Part shown: positions 24,718-35,094 of the stretch, piece by piece
How positions within the stretch are numbered: the stretch's first letter is position 1
How the letters are laid out: each line of letters begins with the position of its first letter
Origin: Rhabditoides inermis
Taxonomy: Eukaryota > Nematoda > Chromadorea > Rhabditida > Rhabditidae
Direction of reading: 5' to 3'
DNA: 64,000 nt
NCBI GenBank assembly: GCA_963966185.1
Contig: CAWZYM010000369.1
Coordinates: 94,501 to 158,500, forward strand
Translations under genes and position numbers: made by a program
The notes under the pieces: generated by a model
What the model was told of the DNA's origin: nothing
What the model saw: only the letters and a program-made list of their open reading frames with translations
Databases searched by the model: none

Positions 24718-25250
24718 TCTCTTTCTCTTTCTCCTGCCCCCCCCCCCCCCTGTCCTAATCTCTTATCATATCAGAAGGCACCATCCGTCCAGAAGTTGGC
24801 CTAGTGTGGTTGGATCCAGTCGAACCGGGACGGTACAAGTTGCTGCAGAACTATGATCATCACGCTGAAAAGACTGGTGGAGGACACGTATTCAACGTGG
24901 TGTCTCAGGTGAGTGAGTGGGCGGGCCTGCGTGGGCGGGGCCGGACTGTGCGATTGATTCAGATGGTCACCAACGACAGCGCCCACTACAACTACCGCAA
25001 ACCGGGCGACATGTTTCAAGTGTGAGCATGACACACAACACAATGTACAAACTACAATGTGGTGTGGTCTAGGCGGAGCGATGCGACTGCACACATGCTC
25101 TGCGTGCGGCAGGGAACGCAGACACAGAAGGGATTGGAGGGATCGTGCAAGATATTCTTTCCCACGGCCGGTCTGCCGACGCACCATGAATGGGGAGAGT
25201 GCTACTACGCCACTGTGAACAGCTATGCTGCCGGCTTCCGATCGGTACGC

Positions 25251-25302
<52 letters not shown>

Positions 25303-25892
25303 CTCATCCCTCTCCTTTTATAGATGCGTGAACTGCACAGCCACTGCAAGTTCGATTACGGTATACGCCAGCGCGTCCTCACTCCTGATGACATAACAAA
25401 GGATACTGTAACAACTGAATTTGGATACTGGATGGAGATAGGCAATACGTGAGTTTGATCGGTGTATTTGCATATTCAGAACCATCGGTGTGTCCCCGTT
25501 CCCCCTACAGTACTTGTACCGTATCCGTTGCAGGGCGGAGGACCCGGAGTGGAACGGCAGAGAGAAGGGTTGCAGGTGCACCTTCGTCATGGTTCTCTCT
25601 GACGAGGCGCGCGCCAAGTGCTGCGCCGTCGTCGACTCGCGCTTCTTCGAAACGGTACGGGGTACTGTAGCTGGAGTACTGTAGGGTACCGTATACCTAA
25701 CTAGGAAATACGCGCTTCTTCGGAACGGTACTGACGTAATATGGTGTTCTGTGGTACTTCATAAGGTATACCTTATGTAACCTTATGGTTTGTTTCAGTA
25801 CTTTGCCGATCCCAGTGGACAAACGAATGAAGAGTTCAAGTGCATAGTTCGTGAGTGGATGACGTCATTGCCCCTCCACATGCCGTTATACC

Positions 25893-25931
<39 letters not shown>

Positions 25932-26468
25932 TCTCTTTCTCTTTCTCTTTCTCCTGCCCCCCCCCCCCTGTCCTAATCTCTTATCATATCAGAAGGCACC
26001 ATCCGTCCAGAAGTTGGCCTAGTGTGGTTGGATCCAGTCGAACCGGGACGGTACAAGTTGCTGCAGAACTATGATCATCACGCTGAAAAGACTGGTGGAG
26101 GACACGTATTCAACGTGGTGTCTCAGGTGAGTGAGTGGGCGGGCCTGCGTGGGCGGGGCCGGACTGTGCGATTGATTCAGATGGTCACCAACGACAGCGC
26201 CCACTACAACTACCGCAAACCGGGCGACATGTTTCAAGTGTGAGCATGACACACAACACAATGTACAAACTACAATGTGGTGTGGTCTAGGCGGAGCGAT
26301 GCGACTGCACACATGCTCTGCGTGCGGCAGGGAACGCAGACACAGAAGGGATTGGAGGGATCGTGCAAGATATTCTTTCCCACGGTCGGTCTGCCGACGC
26401 ACCATGGATGGGGAGAGTGCTACTACGCCACTGTGAACAGCTATGCTGCCGGCTTCCGATCGGTACGC

Positions 26469-26520
<52 letters not shown>

Positions 26521-27110
26521 CTCATCCCTCTCCTTTTATAGATGCGTGAACTGCACAGCCACTGCAAGTTCGATTACGGTATACGCCAGCGCGTCCTCAC
26601 TCCTGATGACATAACAAAGGATACTGTAACAACTGAATTTGTATACTGGATGGAGATAGGCAATACGTGAGTTTGATCGGTGTATTTGCATATTCAGAAC
26701 CATCGGTGTGTCCCCGTTCCCCCTACAGTACTTGTACCGTATCCGTTGCAGGGCGGAGGACCCGGAGTGGAACGGCAGAGAGAACGGTTGCAGGTGCACC
26801 TTCGTCATGGTTCTCTCTGACGAGGCGCGCGCCAAGTGCTGCGCCGTCGTCGACTCGCGCTTCTTCGAAACGGTACGGGGTACTGTAGCTGGAGTACTGT
26901 AGGGTACCGTATACCTAACTAGGAAATACGCGCTTCTTCGGAACGGTACTGACGTAATATGGTGTTCTGTGGTACTTCATAAGGTATACCTTATGTAACC
27001 TTATGGCTTGTTTCAGTACTTTGCCGATCCCAGTGGACAAACGAATGAAGAGTTCAAGTGCATAGTTCGTGAGTGGATGACGTCATTGCCCCTCCACATG
27101 CCGTTATACC

Positions 27111-27161
<51 letters not shown>

Positions 27162-27690
27162 TTCTCTTTCTCTTTCTCCTGCCCCCCCTGTCCTAATCTC
27201 TTATCATATCAGAAGGCACCATCCGTCCAGAAGTTGGCCTAGTGTGGTTGGATCCAGTCGAACCGGGACGGTACAAGTTGCTGCAGAACTATGATCATCA
27301 CGCTGAAAAGACTGGTGGAGGACACGTATTCAACGTGGTGTCTCAGGTGAGTGAGTGGGCGGGCCTGCGTGGGCGGGGCCGGACTGTGCGATTGATTCAG
27401 ATGGTCACCAACGACAGCGCCCACTACAACTACCGCAAACCGGGCGACATGTTTCAAGTGTGAGCATGACACACAACACAATGTACAAACTACAATGTGG
27501 TGTGGTCTAGGCGGAGCGATGCGACTGCACACATGCTCTGCGTGCGGCAGGGAACGCAGACACAGAAGGGATTGGAGGGATCGTGCAAGATATTCTTTCC
27601 CACGGTCGGTCTGCCGACGCACTATGGAAGGGGAGAGTGCTACTACGCCACTGTGAACAGCTATGCTGCCGGCTTCCGATCGGTACGCCC

Positions 27691-27748
<58 letters not shown>

Positions 27749-28605
27749 CTCATCCCTCTCCTTTCATAGATGCGTGAACTGCACAGCCACTGCAAGTTCG
27801 ATTACGGTTTCCCCTACAGTACTACCTCCGTGGAAGGCATACATGTACCATTTTTATACATCTTCGGGATGTATGTCTTTATGATTCCCCAACTATTAGT
27901 TTGTTGCGGAATGCGCAAACTGGTAATATACAATATTAATTAATGCATAACATATTGCTTGTAGAAAAAAGAAAAAAACAACAACTTTATTCCTAAAAAC
28001 GCTGATAAAGAAGTGAAAAAGGACAAATTGTCAGAAAACAATAATCCTAAAAATAATAAAATGGAATCTAAAAAAAAAAACGATATAGAGAAAAAAGAAA
28101 ACAATAAAAGTGATATTGTCACGGTACGTCTTAAATGTATATAGAAATACTCTAGAAAGAATTGGATGATGGTTAGATATTGATGAAATATTATTTTAGA
28201 TTGTGTTTGAAGATGCTGTGAGTCCAATTCACACGAAGTATAGTTCTGTCCAGTCCGGTCATACTTTCGATGGAATAGATGTTCTCACTCAAACATCCAA
28301 CGGCGCAAGGAGTCGTTGCTCGCTGGCAAGAAGCCGTTTGGAGCAGATGAAAAGGGTTAACGTAGAATGTATCACGTTTAATCTAATATGAATTCAGGGG
28401 AAAGAGGAAAGTAAAGAGTTTGAACACCTATTAGACAAAGAACGAGTCGAGGGTGGACAACTTCTCGAAAAAGAAATCATCATAACAGAAAAATTAGTAT
28501 CTAATATCATAATCGCCTCGAAAACAGATGGAATCAGGGGTACGCTTTTATGATTTTAAGTAACCTTTTTTCATTTAAGGAGCACAGGCGGCACTGCATA
28601 AATAG
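24089..28605 (+). CDS. Type I membrane protein with three tandem 239-aa repeats (942 aa), unknown family
   Basis: Exons: 24089-24430, 24575-24626, 24775-24908, 24963-25021, 25073-25244, 25324-25448, 25480-25654, 25799-25850, 25993-26126, 26181-26239, 26291-26462, 26542-26666, 26698-26872, 27017-27068, 27213-27346, 27401-27459, 27511-27682, 27770-27922, 27965-28123, 28200-28355, 28398-28539, 28580-28605. All joins keep phase. The protein starts with a signal peptide (LLPLLFLPILLPLL core). Each repeat contains YLYRIRCRAEDPE, KGCRCTFVMVLSDEARAKCC, a CIV...RPEVGLVWLDP stretch and GECYYATVNSYAAGF, with about 9 cysteines. The third repeat ends early and runs into a hydrophobic segment (VPFLYIFGMYVFMIPQLLVCC), then a basic stop-transfer (MRKLKKEK) and a Lys/Asn-rich tail of about 160 residues ending AQAALHK. 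I do not know the family. Repeats are almost identical in introns too. The role (receptor or adhesion) is inferred from architecture only. Confidence 0.7.
24242..24286 (+). other. Optional 45-nt in-frame intron with 18-bp inverted repeat
   Basis: GT at 24242 and CCCCCTACAG ending 24286 are both in phase 0, so removal or retention keeps the frame. TGTAGGGGGAACGGGAAC (24244-24261) and its exact complement (24268-24285) form a hairpin that contains the acceptor. The second and third repeats have only the right half of this sequence, read as coding. Confidence 0.4.
24275..27800 (+). repeat. Three-copy genomic tandem repeat, period about 1218-1224 bp
   Basis: YFADPSG exons start at 24575, 25799 and 27017. 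Differences are a handful of substitutions (for example AAGGGT versus AACGGT at 26784) and the length of the (CT)n and C-run tracts. The last copy breaks off after TTCGATTACGG (about 27808). Confidence 0.95.
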
Positions 28606-28920
28606 ACTTCCGAACATCCCGAACATCCCGTCAATATTGGTTCAATGGTATTGTCAGTCCCGCGCTATCGATCACTGTAATCTCTTGATATACCGCTCTC
28701 TCTAGCGGGACCAATGACCCCGACCCCTGGGCTAACGGTGGATGTAGCGCGCCACGCTACGCTCGCCGCCGACCAGCGGCCCCGCCCCCTTTTTTCCGTC
28801 TCGCTCACTAGATCTCTCTCGCGCTACTATGTTTCTGTTGTAATACCACTTCCTTTATGTAATACATTGCTTTAACAATTATGTGTTGCGTTTGAGTGAA
28901 GGAAGGATGATGTTCGGAGT
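28606..28920. other. Intergenic region downstream of the receptor gene
   Basis: No gene is seen. GAACATCCCGTCAATATTGG follows the stop, and a GC-rich segment (28740-28800) is rich in GCGCGCC and GCCCCGCC words. I see no AATAAA close behind the stop. Confidence 0.5.
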
Positions 28921-28923
28921 TGT

Positions 28924-29230
28924 TTATTGTTGTTGTTGTGTGACTAATCGGTAGTCACACTGGTGTCGCCCACTTGAGGTCAATGTACCTATCGGGCTCT
29001 CTCCTTCTCCTCTAATCCCTTTGGCGCTATATCCACTGAACCACCACCTATCAAGAAAGGGACACTGGCTATTATGCAATATGCCTTTGTCACAGTGTGC
29101 ATTATCGGTCAAATAACAAGGTCGCCCATCAGGAGAGCACCACAACCCGTTGCGAAAAAGTCGCAAATTGCATTCACATTTTGCTTCTTCACACGACTGG
29201 CGCGTAGTCGTTGTGAGTTTTTGTCTGAAA
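28924..29230 (-). CDS. Possible cysteine-rich exon, unknown
   Basis: On the minus strand, after a TTTTCAG acceptor near 29228, the frame reads TTTRQSCEEAKCECNLRLFR then GLWCSPDGRPCYLTDNAHCD and continues to a stop near 28924. Seven cysteines in about 60 residues and a matching acceptor argue for a secreted-protein exon. I recognise no family and see no start or partner exon. 29240-30100 has further open frames but none I would call. Confidence 0.3.
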
Positions 29231-30544
29231 ACTGTGCATAAATAACATCAATGGTTGATTGGATGTTCGGAATCTGGAGACGTGACTCTTCACTTCTCTG
29301 TCGACACTAAAATATGTGGGAGCCGATCTCAAAAGAAATCCGAACATGCAATTCAATCGCCCTCGGGGCATCCAGGTCGCCAATGGCTGACAAGCACAGG
29401 GAAGGAAAGCACATTGCAACAAGAGTGCGAATGTTAATCCTTCGAGGGGCATAGCGCAGTTGTTGTACAGCGACGAACTGCTAACCTCTCATCAGATAGT
29501 TAACACAGAAGCAGTCCGATCCGCGGAATGTCGTGGTCTTGCAAAAGACGCACTGACAATCGGACATGGTGAGCATGGAGTCACATCCCGTGATGTCCAC
29601 AGGAGTGAACGGTTATGTATCTATTCACTGATGGCGAAGGAAGGTGCTAACGTTTTAAAAAGACAGGCAGCCTCGCCGCAAGCGTACTGTTTGGTCGCAC
29701 CCGCGTAGTAGTGGCAGTGCTAGCGAGCGCCTACACTTGTTGTAGATGTGCATTCGGGATGCGGGCAGTACGCAAATGTGATTGCAATTACATCATCATG
29801 TTGTGGCAGACCGTCTCCATTCGCTCCTCTGCTTTCGTAGCGAGTAGCGACTACAGTTTCCAGCGTTCTTTGTCTCTCTCTTGTCTCTCTTCCGTATCAG
29901 TGTCTCTCTCATTGTGTTCAGCAAGTAGCCTCTCCATACACACTCTTCCCCTGTTTTCGGTCTAATTTCCCTTCCCCCTTTCCTTCCCCCCTTTCTTTTC
30001 TCTCCCCCTTTTTGTGTTTTTTCTGTGTATTCCCTGTGTGTACTGTATTGCTGCTGAACGCGTGCCGACGAGACGACGGATCGGGAGGTGGACGAGTACA
30101 ACGACGCGGCAAGAGGTCAGTAAATTGTTATCCACTCGGCTCAGTCACGACTAGTAGGAAACTAGTCGAAAAACTACTAGGAAACGAGCTAGTTTCCTAC
30201 TAGTGAGGTGGTAAATTAGTCGGCGGCTAGTTACGATAGTGACTAGTTTACTAGTAGTTTTTTTGTTGAAAAAAATAGTAGGAAAAATAGTGAACTAGTT
30301 TACTAGTAGTTTTTTTATGTTGTTGAAAAACAGTAGGATTTTTATGCGTCATTTGTATAAAATCGGACAGTAATAACGATTTTGAGTAAACAAATTTATT
30401 ATTTCACCAACATCGGAGAATCAGAGCACGATAAATGAACAACTCAAAACATTCAATTATTTACAGACAATAAATATAAAGTTTACAGGAATATTGCAAT
30501 CAAATTCACACGTGTAGCGTCATAACATCTTAGATCATGCTCTT

Positions 30545-31110
30545 TTACGAGTTGCTTGAAAACGAAAAGAAGGAGCGCAGAATGGGGTGGGCCTGGAGCT
30601 TCCAATGTGTCTGCCTCATCTGGCGCACGACCGCCGCCATCTGACTGGAGATGTAGCCCTCGCGCACGACTCGGGTGGTCACGCCGTCATCGTTCACATG
30701 CGACCTGAAACACGTTTTGTGAACTTCAATCAACGCAACGCAACGAATTATCATCACCGCTCATGACAATCAGTTGTCTACCCCTCACCTGAGATAAATC
30801 TTGGCGTGCGCGCGTGCGCCTCAGACTATCCGAACTTCGATCACCGACTCCATGTGACGAGCCAGTCGCCTAAAAGACATTCAAGATAAATCAACAATCA
30901 TCAGAGGCTTCACTGATTGCAAATAGATCTGACCTTGGTGGTCATGCTGCCAATACTCGATATCATGGCTCTTGCTGAGAGTACGCAGATGTCATATCAG
31001 GCAACGCTCTACCACACACGCCCACTATAGAACATAATTTTCACCTTGCCTAGTGATGAAGACCCAGCGAGGCCGTGTCGGTGTCCGCTATCCATACCGC
31101 GACACGTCAC
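30545..31110 (-). pseudogene. MCM2: MCM2 C-terminal fragment, with introns, broken
   Basis: MCM2 is a subunit of the replicative MCM2-7 helicase. On the minus strand, exon 30545-30704 reads SHVNDDGVTTRVVREGYISS then VVRQMRQTH. This keeps the MCM2 spacing R-V-x-x-E-x-[FY]-I-x-[ST]-Q-x-x-x-V-x-R-x-M-R-x-T. The exon before it (30789-30869) reads RHMESVIE...AHAKIYLR, as in the arginine-finger/sensor region, but has an in-frame TGA (30821-30823) and inserted bases. Further up, about 30934-31000 gives SMTTK. Real-looking introns remain, so it is not a processed copy. It lies wholly inside the foldback element. Confidence 0.65.
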
Positions 31111-31111
31111 C

Positions 31112-31800
31112 TAAAATTGTTAAAAAAAAAAATACAATTTTTTTATACATTTACAGACTAGCGCTATTCGCTAATACGCTGTTAGCTCACATATCGTGAT
31201 TAATATCAATCAAATCTGAAGATGGTCAGCAGAGTGAAATACAATCAATTCCTCGTCTCACCTCGCCTGCTTGATGACGTTGCAAGTGCGCCACATAGGC
31301 GAACACGCGCGACGCATGTACAGAGTCCTTGCCAGCTCGCAGATCACCTGTAATCACACGTTATGTTGTGCCAAAGTTGAGTGATAAACAATAGTTTCGG
31401 AGCGAGATAATGTGAGTGAAAAAAGCGAAAGCGAACAATGGAACAATATAATATGCGAATCGGTGTAACGGGAATTATTATGATTCAATACATACTGGGA
31501 AATATATTTGAAAAATAAGATGAATGAGGGTTGAAGACGGAGATGACGACGGAAAGGATGAATATGCGCTTTCATCTGATATTTTGGCAACAACAAAAAC
31601 AAACGGAAATATGTTGTTCGCGACAATGCTGACCAGGAAGATCGACTAGAATGAGCACACCCATGCTCTGATATCATCATAAATGCATACAAAGAAAAAT
31701 ACATTAACAAACAATTAAAACAAAACAAACAACAACTTTCGTCAAAACAATACGAAAATGTTGCTGTACAGTATATTACAAATCGTGGTGGGACCATTCT
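31112..31800. other. Interior of the foldback element without an assigned gene
   Basis: 31255-31350 on the minus strand has an acceptor/donor pair (GATTACAG and GTGAGAC) around a frame with DLRAGKDSVHASRVFAYVAH, possibly one more exon of captured host DNA. The rest is AT-rich and open only by chance. Confidence 0.35.
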
Positions 31801-31999
31801 GAAAAGACTAGTAGGAAACTAGTAGGAAATTTTCCTACTAGTTTTTGAACTAGTTTACTAGTAGTCAAAAATTTATCTAGTTTCCTAGTAGGAAGAAATC
31901 GGGCGAACTAGTTTCCTACTAGTCACCCACAGGCCAGCATTACACAGTTTCCTAGCTTTCTACCGTAGTCACAACATATCACAGACAGACAAGTAGTGT

Positions 32000-32154
32000 A
32001 GTCATCTAGTAAACAGGTCATCTAGACTAAGTGACATACTATTGCTGTTGTGAAGTGTGGGTATCGTTTGTGTGTGTTGAACATTGATTTGTATTACATT
32101 GTACCAAAATAAATACAACTTGAACAAGTTGAACTGTGTTGTGACCCCGGCTAA
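32000..32154 (+). repeat. Probable remnant of the 5' LTR/leader of the BEL/Pao element
   Basis: AATAAA at 32108 is followed by ACTTGAACAAGTTGAACTGT and TGTTGTGACCCCGGC just before the gag frame. This fits the R-U5/primer-binding order of an LTR element. No matching second LTR is found in the window, so the boundary is a guess. Confidence 0.35.
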
Positions 32155-32703
32155 ATGACTGCTCCCAAAATAGGAGAGGCCAGCCGTGCGGTTGTGCAAA
32201 TCGCGACCTGCGCGGTGAAAGCCGCAAACAAATTCAAAAATGGATTCTCCGTCACTTCTGTCACGGAGGATACGGGACCGCAACTGCTTGAAATCAGAAG
32301 CAGTGTCTGCAAGTCGATAACTGAAATCGACAAGGCAATCAACAAAGCCATACTGGCTGTCTCCAGTGGCGAGACGGCATCGCAGAATATCCAGAGTGAG
32401 CGATCACGCGAGAGCGCGGTCAGAGAATACTCTGCTCTCCGTGCAACGCTGAATGCACGCGTTGTGGAGGCCACGCTAACAGTGGACCGCCTAGTGTACA
32501 GGGTGGATGAGGTGGACGAAATCATTCGTCGCTACATTCCGGAAAAAACCGGAAGCATCCCGTACCGTCCCTTCTTTCAAGGAAGTGAAGTCGCGAAAGT
32601 GAACATTCTGGAGAGTGCGTCAGTGCTGACTCAAAACTCGCAACTGACCACACCGATAAGACCGGCCCGCCCCCGCCACGCCGCACGCAAACCCCGCGGC
32701 TAG
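32155..32703 (+). pseudogene. BEL/Pao gag, N-terminal part
   Basis: A 182-codon frame begins MTAPKIGEASRAV and is rich in helical A/E/R/S segments, with a coiled-coil-like stretch (REYSALRATLNARVVEATL) typical for the start of BEL gag. It ends at TAG 32701-32703 in basic sequence. The rest of gag resumes only at about 33088, so gag is split by a foreign stretch of about 385 bp. Confidence 0.55.
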
Positions 32704-33087
32704 TCCGTGAGAATAGGGCTCCTCTCAATGCCACCTTTACAATCGGTGAGGGTAGCGACCCTTCTTCTGAAAAATGCATATGCATTCAATCATTGTGCAT
32801 CAAAATGAGTGAAAATTCTAAATACTCTTCAAAAAATTAGAATATCGCAGTCGTATTTAATTATAGAAACATTACAAACAAGCCAGATCAACCAGCAACC
32901 AGCCAGCCACTCAGCCAAACAACCAGCAAAACCAGACCGATTGTATGAATTGAAATTTGTATGAAATGAGAACACGTATCAATTGAAGTCTACAAGGTTT
33001 GTCTGAAATGACTTTGTACGGATTGAGAATTCCGTCATCAGCCAGCCTGTATGGATTGAGTATTTGTATGAATAGGGAGTACTTCCA
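32704..33087. repeat. Foreign insertion splitting the gag gene
   Basis: AT-rich sequence with four or five diverged TTGTATGRATTGA words (32941, 32957, 33015, 33050, 33066) and AACCAGC/AGCCAGCC repeats (32880-32930). It has no homology to gag and no clear target duplication. Confidence 0.45.
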
Positions 33088-34099
33088 GGTGGTCAAATTC
33101 ACGGCGCTGAAAAATTCTCTGATCGGAGAGCCTGCGGAGCTAATCAAACGCTTTCCAGCCAACGGCAGCAGGTACAATGAGGCTATTAGCCTGCTCAAGC
33201 AGACATATGGCCGCGCACAGGCTAAAGAGACGAGCCTGTGGACAAAATTGCACAACGTCGCGCAAGCGAACAATTCCGTTTCGCAATGTCGGTCAGTGCT
33301 CAATGAGCTATTTGCAACAATTGCCTTCCTCAAAAGATACGGTGAAATAAATCACACGTGGGTGGGTGCGGTTGTAAAGGGAAAATTCCCAGGTGAGATT
33401 TGGGACAAACTGTCCCTCTCATGCCCATATCTCGAGCAATCGGATGTGAACGGTCTCTTGAAAAAGATCGAGGAGATCGTGATTGCAATGGAAGACCGAC
33501 AGTTCGCTCAAAAACACTGTCATGGTTACGCTCCACAGTCCAGCAACAAAAAAGCCGACAAACCAAAAGACAAACAAAAGTGTCTTCTCTGTGCGAAAAC
33601 CAATCACACACACGAAAATTGTTTTCAGTACAAAACTCCTGACGACAAAAAATCACGCGTTGCTGAAAAGAAAGCATGTTACAACTGTTTCCGTGATAAT
33701 CACTATGTCCGGGACTGTCGTGATCCACCCTGTTCGAAATGCGGAAAAGCGCATAATGTCGCTATCTGCGGTGCAAAAAACGAGACAAAGAGTCGAAAGA
33801 CAAAAAAGAAGGGACTCTTCTCTATCCGTCAAAACATGGCGGCAGATGGAACCATCAGCTCCGGAAATCTGATGATAATCCCTCTGCAAGTGAGAAATGC
33901 CAAAAACGGCAAAACTGTCGGAATTGAAGCGATTCTCGACTCGGGATCCGAACAATCGTTCGTCACTGAGGAATTAGTGAAAAAATTGGGTTGCTCCCTA
34001 ATAAGGGACAACATCGATCTCGAGCTAATCCTATTCGGAGGACAGCGGGTGAGTGAGAAGTCGTCACTCGCTCGGTTGGAGATTATCCTCCCGGGTTAA
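33088..34099 (+). pseudogene. BEL/Pao gag C-terminus and aspartic protease
   Basis: Reads as the second half of a BEL/Pao capsid (ALKNSLIGEPAELIKRFPAN) followed by three zinc-knuckle-like clusters: CLLCAKTNHTHENC, CYNCFRDNHYVRDC and CSKCGKAHNVAIC. The retroviral-type protease has its active-site LDSGSEQSFV at about 33937. The frame stops at TAA 34097-34099, and the next pol piece continues nearby in a shifted frame. Confidence 0.8.
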
Positions 34100-34102
34100 A
34101 CA

Positions 34103-34750
34103 TTGATTTGCCCTATGCTCACAAAGAAGCAAATCACTTCTCCCATTGCCCCGGCGGCACTGGAGCCGCGCGATGTGGCGGCAATCCGAGCGCACTTTGG
34201 AAAGTCGTTGCCCTCGGCTAGTTCCCACAAACCGCAAGTACTGATCGGGGCTGAGTTCTTCTGGGACTTTATTGAGCCCTCGGGTAACATGGATTTGCCA
34301 TCAGGGGCTAAGATGCTCATGACAAAGGGCGGTCCCATTGTGTGCGGGAGGAAGAGATTTGGATGCGGAAGCATCCAGGTGAACATGGCGAGAGTCGAAC
34401 CCGATATCTCGGCCATGTGGACGCTTGATCAGATTGGCATAGAGGATCCCTCTCAGGAGGCGGACTCCAACTGGGAGGCTATTCAGCACTTTCGAAACAC
34501 CGTAAGGGTGGATGATGGAGTGGTGACGGTCCGGCTTCCATTCAAAGATGATCCAGAAAAACTGATCGGAGCAGACAATTTTGCTGTCGCGTACAAACGG
34601 TTATGCCAGGAGTACGAGAAAAGGGACAGAAAGAAAGGTCTGTGGGAAAGTTTCATCAAAACTTTCGAGGAACACATTGCTGACGGCATCATTGTGGATG
34701 CGCCCATTCATCCGGGTGGTCCAGCCTTCCACATGCCCTTGGCTACGTGA
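34103..34750 (+). pseudogene. BEL/Pao protease-RT linker and start of reverse transcriptase
   Basis: The frame holds the BEL-typical segment VLIGAEFFWDFI, then WTLDQIGIEDPSQEAD and TVRVDDGVVTVRLPFKDDPE, and the start of the RT fingers up to HPGGPAFHMPL. The region that should carry the first catalytic aspartate is missing; sequence jumps at about 34745 to the later RT part. Confidence 0.75.
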
Positions 34751-34779
34751 TCCGGCTAAGTCCCCATCTCGCGAGAACC

Positions 34780-35080
34780 TGCGAGTGATGACCTTCAGCC
34801 GGCTCCCATTCGGGCTGTCACCGAGCCCCGCGTTGCTTGCCATGTCAATCAAACACATGATTAAAAATATGGATATTGACACACGGGTCAAAAACGCTGT
34901 AGACAAAAATTTCTACGTGGACAATCTGAACATGATATATGATGATGCAGATGAAACAGTTCCACTATACTCCATAAGCAAGAATGCGTGCATGAAAATG
35001 AAAATGGACATTCGAGCTTTTGAGGGCAACTCAGTTCACGTAAGGGACATCCCTGAAGCTGATAGGACTGATAAGTGATA
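34780..35080 (+). pseudogene. BEL/Pao reverse transcriptase, palm remnant
   Basis: Reads SRLPFGLSPSPALLAMSIKH and then FYVDNL, the BEL version of the YxDD box. The segment before it (substrate-binding and first catalytic motif) is deleted. Two stops at 35075-35080 and a frame shift separate it from the downstream frame that starts KVLGLMWD. Confidence 0.75.
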
Positions 35081-35094
35081 AGACGACCACAAAA

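Larger units (their letters stand above)
30152..31921. mobile_element. Foldback/hAT-like element with ACTAGTAGGAAACTAG subterminal repeats
   Basis: Both ends (30152-30340 and 31806-31921) are packed with direct and inverted copies of ACTAGTAGGAAACTAGT and CTAGTTTACTAGTAG. The outermost word is TAGTAGGAAACTAG in inverted orientation. The flanks GTCACGAC and GTCACCCA share only 5 of 8 bases, so a target duplication is doubtful. It encloses an MCM2 fragment. Confidence 0.5.

Noticed and set aside
25318..26567. Minus-strand frames of 99-182 codons, repeated three times
   Set aside because: They are shadows of the plus-strand receptor exons and run through introns and (GA)n.
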